Shown in pieces: positions 31,750 through 39,400 of a DNA stretch of 53,389 nucleotides. The first letter of the stretch is position 1. Every line of letters starts with the position of its first letter. The stretch is taken from positions 1 through 53,389 of the forward strand of contig NZ_AXWW01000055.1 in assembly GCF_000482865.1 (NCBI RefSeq), read 5' to 3'. The position numbers were made by a program, and so were the translations under genes. The notes under the pieces are model-generated. The model was given only the letters and a program-made list of their open reading frames with translations. It searched no databases and was not told where the DNA came from. This DNA is from Actinokineospora inagensis DSM 44258 (GTDB taxonomy: Bacteria > Actinomycetota > Actinomycetes > Mycobacteriales > Pseudonocardiaceae).

Positions 31750-34592
31750 ACACCGACCAGCCGATCGCCTACGACCCGAGTCCCTTCCAGCGTTCGACAT
31801 TCCACGCGCGGCCCCGGCACCTCCGAGCTGTTGTCGACATCCCCAAATCCACACCCGCGGAGCTGCGCGCGGTCATCGCGGCGGTCGTGGCGCGCGCCGG
31901 GGTGCTGACGGCTCGGCCAGTCACCGTCGACGGCCTCCTGGTGCCGCGACAGGAGCCGACGAGTCCGAGGTGGACGGACACCGGCGGCCGATCGCGGCTG
32001 ACCGCGGGCACGCTGACGATCGAGGTCACCCCGACGGCGGCGGGCACTCGGCTGGTCGTCGAATGCGACCCCGCGTTCGCGGACGCCACGTCGATCGGAC
32101 TGCTGTTCTCGGCCGTCGTGGGCCAAGCCCTCGGCGACGTGGACTTCTTCGACGTCGCGGCAGGGCACAACGCGATGGTGCGGTCCGGGGAACTCGCCGA
32201 GGAGACCGCCTTCTGGGCGGATCCCGCGCTGCGCGTCCCACCCGGAGCGCTCACCCTCGCCGAGGTAACCGGTCCCGCCGGTGCGGCAGACCTGGTTCCG
32301 GTCGAACTCGACTGGGAAGCGGCGCGGGTCGTGGCCGACCGGGCGGGCGCGGGCGTCGCGGACCTGGCGCACCTCGCGCTGGCCGTCGTCCTGCGCAGGA
32401 TCGATCTGCCCGCACAGGCGCTCGGCATCACCGTCGACGCGCGCGAGGTGATGGGGCTGCCGGACGTGATCGGCCCCCTCACCCAGGTCGTGCCCGCGCC
32501 GTGGCGGCTGGACGTGACTGACGACGCGGTCACCGCGCTGCGCGCGCAAGCGCAGGAGCGGGCCCGGACGACGTCCATGGCGGGCGGTCCGGCACTCGAC
32601 GATGAACCGCCTACCATCGTGCTCAACACCAGCGGTCCCGCGGTGCCACCGGGTTGGGAGCTGGTGTCCTGGTCATGTCCGGTCGACGGCCGGACCACGC
32701 TCGGCGCGCACCGGCGCGGGGAGGCACTGGTCCTGTCAGCCGAATCCGCCGACGCCGGTGTGCTGCTGTCCATGTGGGGTGCGCTACTGGCAGACCTGCT
32801 AAGGCGTCCGGAGACAGCTCTGCGCGATCTCGCCTTGGTACCGCCCGGGCAAGCGGACGAGCTCGCGCGCGAACTCACCGCCGAGGTCTCCCTCGCGCCA
32901 TCGCTGGTGGAGCGGTTCAACGACCACGTCGCGGCCATCCCCGACGCGCCTGCCGTCCGCCACGGTGACACGACCTGGACCTACGCCGAGCTCGCCGGGC
33001 GTGTCGACGGCATCGCCACCGCGCTCGGTGAACTGGATCCCGGCGCGGTCGTCGCGGTGATCGCGGACCACGAGCCCGTCGCGCTCGCGGCGTTGCTCGC
33101 CACAGCCTTGCGAGGTGGCACTTTCCTGCCGCTCTCCCCCGACGAACCCGAAGCCCGGCTGCGGGACGCGGTCGAGCGCTCAGGTGCCCGTGTGGTGCTG
33201 GTCGGCACGCGGGCGCGGATCCCGGCGAACGGCCGGGCCATCGTGCTGTCGGAGGTGCGGGCCGGGACCCCGGGCGGTACCACTGCCGCGCCCGCGGACC
33301 CCGGGCGGCACGCGTACCTGCTGCGCACCTCCGGGTCGACCGGGGTGCCGAAGCTGGTCGGCATCCGCTGGTCCAGTGTGGACAACTACCTCCGCTGGGC
33401 GGCGACGGCGTGGCTCGCCGACGACGCCGAGATGCCGGTGCTGTCCAGCCCCGTCTTCGACGCCTCGCTCAAGCAGACGCTCGGCGTGCTATATGCGAGC
33501 AGGTGCGTGTGGATGCCAGCGTCCGATCGCCTCGACACCGCCGCCGTGCACGCCGAACTCGCCGCGGCGGGCGTTCCGCTGGTGCTGAACTGCGTGCCGA
33601 GCTACCTGGCGGTGCTGCTCGACTCGGCACCGGACCGGCTGCCGGTACGGCGGTTTCTGTGCGGCGGCGAGGTGCTCAAACCCACCGTGGTGACGCGGCT
33701 GCGCACCCAGTGGCCGGACGCGGAGGTGTGGAACCTCTACGGCCCCACCGAGGCCACGGCCACCGCGACGGCGGGGGTGGTCGTCGACCCCGACGACATC
33801 ACCGTCGGCAGGCCGGTCGCCGGAGCCGGTGTGCTCGCCCTCGACGCGTTCCGCGGCGTGCTCCCCCGCGGCGTGCGGGGCGAACTCGCCATCACCGGCC
33901 CCGGGCTGGCCACCGGGTACGTCTCCGGGGACGGGTCCCCGTTCGTCCGCCTCGCCGTCGGCGAGCACCAGGTCCCGGCCTACCGCACGGGCGACATCGG
34001 CGTGGTGTCCACTTCGGGCACCGTGGCCGTGGTCGGTCGCGCCGACGACCAGGTCAAGGTCAACGGCTGGCGGATCGAGCTCGGCGAGGTGGAGGCCGCG
34101 GCGCTGCGCGCCGCCGGGGTGACCGGGGCCGCGGTGGCGCTGGACGACCGCGCGGGCGAACCGAGGCTGCGGCTGTTCGTGACCGGCAACGGGTCAGCGG
34201 TCGAGGAATCGCTGCGGACCACGCTGCCCGCGCCGATGATCCCCTCGTCGGTCACGGTGCTCGACCGGTTGGACACTACCCCGAGCGGCAAGGTGGACCG
34301 GCACGCGCTGCTGCGCCGCGTCGCGGCGACCGACGAGGGCGCGCCGCCGGAGTACGACACGGTGGAGCTGGAGGTCGCCACCGTGTGGCGCGACGTGGTG
34401 CGCCACGGCTGGCCCCGGGCCGACGACGACTTCTTCGGCGTCGGCGGCCACTCGCTCCTGCTGGCTCGCGTGGTCAACGTGCTGCGCTCCCGCGGCTACG
34501 AGCAGCTCTCGCTCCGCAAGGTAGTGCGCAGGCCGACCGTCGCCTCGATCGCCGCCGCGATGCGAACCCCGTCGCGGTCCGGTTCAGACTGA
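31746..34592 (+). CDS. NRPS loading module, C*-A-T with degenerate condensation domain
   Basis: This is a 948-residue protein. The condensation-like domain (about 1-370) has CDPAFADATS near residue 105 where HHxxxDG is required, so it should not catalyse condensation. The adenylation domain (about 383-860) has LLRTSGSTGVPK, VFDASLKQ, NLYGPTEAT, AYRTGDIG, GRADDQVKVNGWRIELGEVE and TPSGKVDR. Aligning by eye gives the specificity residues D-A-K-N-L-G-L-A-T-K, closest to Glu-type pockets (DAKDLGVVDK), suggesting an acidic side chain such as Glu or aminoadipate. The carrier domain has Ser in FGVGGHSLLLA (about 901). It starts with GTG overlapping the upstream dioxygenase stop. It probably starts the chain. 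Confidence 0.9.
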   Translation: MNTDQPIAYDPSPFQRSTFHARPRHLRAVVDIPKSTPAELRAVIAAVVARAGVLTARPVTVDGLLVPRQEPTSPRWTDTGGRSRLTAGTLTIEVTPTAAGTRLVVECDPAFADATSIGLLFSAVVGQALGDVDFFDVAAGHNAMVRSGELAEETAFWADPALRVPPGALTLAEVTGPAGAADLVPVELDWEAARVVADRAGAGVADLAHLALAVVLRRIDLPAQALGITVDAREVMGLPDVIGPLTQVVPAPWRLDVTDDAVTALRAQAQERARTTSMAGGPALDDEPPTIVLNTSGPAVPPGWELVSWSCPVDGRTTLGAHRRGEALVLSAESADAGVLLSMWGALLADLLRRPETALRDLALVPPGQADELARELTAEVSLAPSLVERFNDHVAAIPDAPAVRHGDTTWTYAELAGRVDGIATALGELDPGAVVAVIADHEPVALAALLATALRGGTFLPLSPDEPEARLRDAVERSGARVVLVGTRARIPANGRAIVLSEVRAGTPGGTTAAPADPGRHAYLLRTSGSTGVPKLVGIRWSSVDNYLRWAATAWLADDAEMPVLSSPVFDASLKQTLGVLYASRCVWMPASDRLDTAAVHAELAAAGVPLVLNCVPSYLAVLLDSAPDRLPVRRFLCGGEVLKPTVVTRLRTQWPDAEVWNLYGPTEATATATAGVVVDPDDITVGRPVAGAGVLALDAFRGVLPRGVRGELAITGPGLATGYVSGDGSPFVRLAVGEHQVPAYRTGDIGVVSTSGTVAVVGRADDQVKVNGWRIELGEVEAAALRAAGVTGAAVALDDRAGEPRLRLFVTGNGSAVEESLRTTLPAPMIPSSVTVLDRLDTTPSGKVDRHALLRRVAATDEGAPPEYDTVELEVATVWRDVVRHGWPRADDDFFGVGGHSLLLARVVNVLRSRGYEQLSLRKVVRRPTVASIAAAMRTPSRSGSD

Positions 34593-34604
34593 CAGGGATC
34601 CGAG

Positions 34605-35561
34605 ATGTCGCAAGACACACAGCGCCCGGTGACCGCCGACGACTTCCTGGCCGCGGCCTCGGCGCACCTGGGGGTCGACCCGCGCAGGTTGCCGATGGCG
34701 ACCGAGGAACCCGCTGTCGAGGCCCCCCGCGTCCTCGTCGAGGACCCGGGGAACCTCACCGCCGACGAGGTGGATGCCCTGGCCGCGGGCTTCCACAGCC
34801 GGTTCGGCGTCGTCGCCTTCGAGTGCCGCGCCTACGACGTGCGGCCCGCGGTCCACCCGCTGATCCACATCGGGTCGGGGCTGCGCGACCGCGTGCCCTG
34901 CCGGTGGCCGGTCGCCAACTGGGAGGACGTGTCCGACGGCACGACGAAGATCTTCGACGCGGGCCCGCGCGACGGCGCGCCGCGCGCCCTGTCCAACCAG
35001 GCGCTCGCCGCGCACCAGGACGGGTGGGTGTCGCTGTCGGGCGTGCTCGCGGTCACCGGGCTGTGCGCCGACAGCGCGCCGTTGATGGCCGCCGCGACCT
35101 ACATCCAGAACGTCGTCCGCCTCGCCCTCGACCTGTGGCGCCGGGACGAGCGCGCGTTCGCCCGGCTGGCCGACCCCGACGCCGTGGCGATCGTGCGGAC
35201 GTCGGACGGCAAGCGGTGGACCTTCCCGGTGCTCGGGGTGAGCGGCGGCGGGCCGCGGGCGTTCTTCCGCGCCCCGAACGACGAGTTCGACGTCCTGCCC
35301 GGTTCGGCGGACCCGGATCTCGCCCGCGCGGTGGAGTTCCTGATCGAGCACACCCAACCGGATTCCCCGGGGTCGACCTACACCCGACTCGACCAGGCAG
35401 GCCGCGGTTTCTTACTGGACAACCACCAGTGCGTGCACGGGCGCACGGCGTTCGTGGACGCGGACGGGCACAAGCGCGTCATCGCGTCGAAGTGGTGGGC
35501 CAAAGACGACCGGTACCGGGACGTCCGCTGGGGTGCGCCGGAGGCCGTGCCGGGCCGGTGA
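34605..35561 (+). CDS. second TauD-family Fe(II)/2-oxoglutarate dioxygenase
   Basis: This 318-residue protein has iron ligands His137 and Asp139 in ALAAHQDGWVSLSG and His278 in LLDNHQCVHGRTAF, with the co-substrate arginine probably in GHKRVIASKWW. LSNQALAAHQDGW and the long N-terminal helical part place it in the TauD/clavaminate-synthase-like superfamily, but apart from the SyrP-like enzyme at 30.7 kb. It could hydroxylate or desaturate a second position of the chain or a free amino acid precursor. It starts 12 bases after the first NRPS stop and ends 22 bases before the thioesterase gene, so it belongs to the assembly-line operon. Confidence 0.82.
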   Translation: MSQDTQRPVTADDFLAAASAHLGVDPRRLPMATEEPAVEAPRVLVEDPGNLTADEVDALAAGFHSRFGVVAFECRAYDVRPAVHPLIHIGSGLRDRVPCRWPVANWEDVSDGTTKIFDAGPRDGAPRALSNQALAAHQDGWVSLSGVLAVTGLCADSAPLMAAATYIQNVVRLALDLWRRDERAFARLADPDAVAIVRTSDGKRWTFPVLGVSGGGPRAFFRAPNDEFDVLPGSADPDLARAVEFLIEHTQPDSPGSTYTRLDQAGRGFLLDNHQCVHGRTAFVDADGHKRVIASKWWAKDDRYRDVRWGAPEAVPGR

Positions 35562-35583
35562 CCGATCACCATGGGGGGACTTC

Positions 35584-36411
35584 ATGCACGACAACCTCGT
35601 GCCGCTGCGCGGCGGCGGCGGGCCGACCGTCGCGTTCGCCCACCCGTCCAGCGGCTTGGCCACCGGGTTCCGCAGGCTGGTCCAACACCTGACCGGACCG
35701 GGCCCGGTGTACGCCTTCGAGAACCTGGAACCAGGTCCGGCGGACCTGTGCTCGATCGCCGCGCTCGGCACCGAGTACTGGAACCAGCTGCGGGCGTGCG
35801 CGCCGGGGCCGCTTGTGCTCGCGGGCTGGTCGTTCGGCGGGCCGGTGGCGTTGCGGATGGCCGAGGCGGCCGAGGCCGACGGCGCCGAGGTGGCACACGT
35901 GGTGTTGATCGACTCCGGCAGGCCGGACCTGCTCGCACCGCGGGCGGAGACATCGGTCCGGCGGCTCGCGGGGCTGTTCGAACTCGACCCGGACTCGATC
36001 GGCGGAAGTGACCTCGACGGCGACGACCTCGACCGCGAACAAGCTCTCGAGCTGGTGGCGCACCTGCTGCGCGCGACGCACGCCAACGACAGCATCGAGG
36101 TCGCGGACCTGCGGCCCTTCGTCGAGGTCTTCGAGTGGCACGTCGCGGCAGGCAGGCGGCCTTGGCGGGTGCCTGCCGTGCGCACCCCCGTGGTGCTGGT
36201 CCGGGCGCGCGACGAACCCGGCTGGCACGACGCCCCCACCGACCTCGGCTGGTCGGCGGTGCTCGGCGGCCCGGTGGACACCCACTGGACGCCGGGCACC
36301 CACTACGACCTCATGTCGGGGAAGAACGCGCCGCACCTCGCGGCGCTGCTGAACCGGCTGCTCGCCCGCGTGCCGGTCACCAGCAGGAAGTGGAGTGATT
36401 CGCGTGACTGA
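35584..36411 (+). CDS. free-standing thioesterase (alpha/beta hydrolase)
   Basis: This is a 275-residue protein from ATG 35584, with GGGGGGA just upstream. Thioesterase fold: TVAFAHPSSGLATGFRRLVQ at the oxyanion side, nucleophile Ser83 in LAGWSFGGPVAL, and His240 in GTHYDLMSG. It resembles C-terminal TE domains of NRPSs (PF00975) more than short type II proofreading enzymes in its GWSFGG and ALGTEYWNQL motifs. None of the three assembly-line proteins ends in a TE, so this enzyme probably releases the finished chain by hydrolysis or cyclisation; a proofreading role is the alternative. It overlaps the PKS-NRPS start by eight bases. Confidence 0.85.
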   Translation: MHDNLVPLRGGGGPTVAFAHPSSGLATGFRRLVQHLTGPGPVYAFENLEPGPADLCSIAALGTEYWNQLRACAPGPLVLAGWSFGGPVALRMAEAAEADGAEVAHVVLIDSGRPDLLAPRAETSVRRLAGLFELDPDSIGGSDLDGDDLDREQALELVAHLLRATHANDSIEVADLRPFVEVFEWHVAAGRRPWRVPAVRTPVVLVRARDEPGWHDAPTDLGWSAVLGGPVDTHWTPGTHYDLMSGKNAPHLAALLNRLLARVPVTSRKWSDSRD

Positions 36412-39400
36412 CCGCGGCTACGACCCCGACCTCGACATCGCGGTGGTCGGCATGGCGGGTCGCTTCCCGGGGGCCAGTGACGTCACCGGGTTCTGGCGGG
36501 CGTGCGTGGCGGGCACCTCGAAGGTGTCCACTTGGGACGGACCGAGGCGCGGTGCCGGGCAGGTGCTCGCGGGCGGCCTGCTGTCGGATCCGGACCTGTT
36601 CGACGCCAACGCTTTCGGCGTCACCCCGGCCGAGGCGGAACTGCTCGACCCGCAGCACCGGGTGTTCCTCGAGGTGTGCTGGCTGGCGCTGGACGACGCG
36701 GCGATCCGCGACGACCTGGTGTCGGTCTACGCCGCCGCCGCACCGAGCCGGTACGCACCTGTGCCCGGCGCGCGCGACGACCTGAACGCGCGGTACCAGC
36801 AGATGATCGCCAACGCGCCGGACTACCTGGCGACCAGGGTGAGCTACCTGCTGGACCTGCGCGGTGAGGCGGTCAACGTCCAGACGGCGTGTTCGTCGTC
36901 ACTGGTCGCCGTCCACCTCGCCGTGCAGAGCTTGCGCGCGGGCACCAGCGACGCGGCCCTCGCCGGTGGTGTGTCGATCGATCCCGACCAGCACCTCGGG
37001 TACGTCCACCAGGAAGGCATGATCAGCTCTCCGGACGGCGTGCTGCTGCCGTTCGACGCCGCGGCGCGGGGGGCCGTACCCGGCAACGGAGCGGCGGTCG
37101 TCGTGCTCCAACGGCTCGGTGACGCGCTGGCGGGTGGGCGGCGGGTGCACGGGGTCATCCGGGGCACGGCGGTCAACAACGACGGCCGGGACAAGTCCAG
37201 CTTCATGGCGCCCGCCCCACGCGGGCAGACCGAAGCGATCGCGTCGGCGCTGGCCGACGCGGGCGTCGACGCCGGGACCATCGGGTACCTGGAGGCGCAC
37301 GGGACCGGGACGCGGTTGGGCGACCCGATCGAGTTCGCCGCGGCGTCCCGCGCCTTCCGGGCGTTCACCGACCGGGAGGCGTTCTGCGCGCTCGGGTCGC
37401 TCAAGGCCAACTTCGGTCACCTGGACCGGGCCGCGGGCATCGCGGCGCTGGTGAAGGCCGTGCACGTGGTGCGGGACGGGGTCGTGCCGCCGCTGCTCGG
37501 GTTCCGGACGCCGAACCCGCAGGTGGCGCTCGCGGGATCACCGTTCCGCATACCCGGCGTCGCGGACACCGCGTGGCCGTCGGACGGCCCGCGGCGCGCT
37601 GGCGTCAGCGCGTTCGGTGTCGGCGGGACCAACGCGCACGTCGTGGTCGAGGAGTACCGGGAGACGCGGACTCGCGTGAACGCCGTGGGACCGTTCGCGT
37701 TGCCCCTGTCGGCACACGACGCCACCGCGGTGGCCGAGCTCGCCACCGGCCTCGCGGACCGTGTTCAAGCGGCGTTCGCGGGTGTTGCGCGCACGCTGGG
37801 CGCGGGGCGCCGCGATCTTGGGACGCGGGCCGTCGTCGTGGCCCGGGACGGCGAGGAAGCGGCCCGCCAGCTGCGGGAACCCCTGTTGACCCAGAGCCCG
37901 GGATCGGGGTCGCTGGCGTTCCTGTTCGCCGGCCAGGGGGTCGCAGTCCGGTACGACCCCCGCGAACTGCTGGACCGGTACGCGGTCTTCCGGCGGGAGA
38001 TCGAGGCCTTCGCGGACGCCCACCGGATGTCGGTGGACGACCTGCTCGACGGGGTGAGCGGCGGTCCGGAGAAGTACCGGGGGCTGGCGTACCAGCCGTC
38101 GCTGGTGGCCGTGCAGGTCGCTCTCGCGCGGCTCGCCGAGCACCTGGGCGCGACCCCCTCGGCGTATTGCGGGAGCAGCATCGGCGAGTACGCGGCGGCG
38201 TACCTCACGGGCGTGTTCGGCCGCGCGGAGCTGATGTCCGTGCTCGGTGCGCGGGACCGGTTGATGCGCGCCACGCCAGAGGGCCGCATGATGGCCGTGT
38301 ACTGCGGCGCCGAGCAGATCACCGGGCTTTTGGCGCCCGGGATCGAGTTGGCCGGGGACAACGCCATCGACCGCGTCCTCGTCAGCGGCACCCCGGACGC
38401 GATCGAGCGGCAGGTCGAGGTGCTGGCCGCGCGGGGTGTGGAGACGCGCGTGCTGCCCGGCCGCATCGCCCCGCACGGCTCGATGATGAGCTCGGCCGCC
38501 GACGGACTGCGCGAGGTGCTGGCCTCGACGAGCCTGAACCGGTCGACGGGACTGCCCATCGTGTCGTCCCTCACTGGTGACTGGGTCACGCCGGACCAGC
38601 TCGCCGGTTCGGAACACTGGGTGCGCCACCTGTGCCGCCCGTTCCTCATGCGGCAGGCGTTCGAGGCGCTCGCGCGGTCCGGCTACCACCGGATGGTCGA
38701 GGCGTCACCGGGCGCGGCCCTGACCAAGCTCGCCGCGCGGGCCGTGGCGGCCACCGGGCAGGCGGTGACCCTGGGTGGTCTGCCGGGAGACGAGGCACTG
38801 GTCGCGTTCCTGGGCGGGCTCGGGGCGCTGTGGAGCCAAGGCACGCCGGTACGCTGGGACGAGGCCAACGGCACGGCGGGCGTCGAGTTCGCGAGCCTCG
38901 CCCCGTACCCGTTTCGCCGCCGCCGCTTCTGGAACCACGCCCTGCCGACCGTTCCCTCGCTGGAGGGCCTGCCCGCGGGCAGGACCCTGGCCCGGCCCTC
39001 GTGGCGGCCCGCTCAGCCCACCGCGGGCGGACTCCCACGGCACGTCGTGCTGCGCGGTGGCGACGGCGGCCTGGCACCGGCGCTCGAAGCCGAGCTGATC
39101 CGGCACGACGTGCGGGTAGACCGGCTGCGCCCGGACGCGCCCACGCCGGAGGCCGGGGCCGTGCTGATGGATCTGACCCTGGTGGACGGGGGACCCGACG
39201 AGCCGACTTCCTGGCTGGACGCAGGCCTGTTCGGTCCGCTCGACGCGGTCCGCCTGCTCGCCCCGTCCCGGTTCATCGCGGTGACCCGCGGCCTGTTCCC
39301 GGTACTGCCCGGTGAACAGGCCGATCCGCGGCTCGCCGCCGTCGTCGGCCTCGTGCGGTGCGCGCCGCACGAGTGGCCCCGCCTCACCACCGCGCTGGTC

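Noticed and set aside
33410..35692. 760-codon plus-strand frame across NRPS 1 and the second dioxygenase
   Set aside because: Arg/Gly/Pro-rich shadow of overlapping real genes in different frames.
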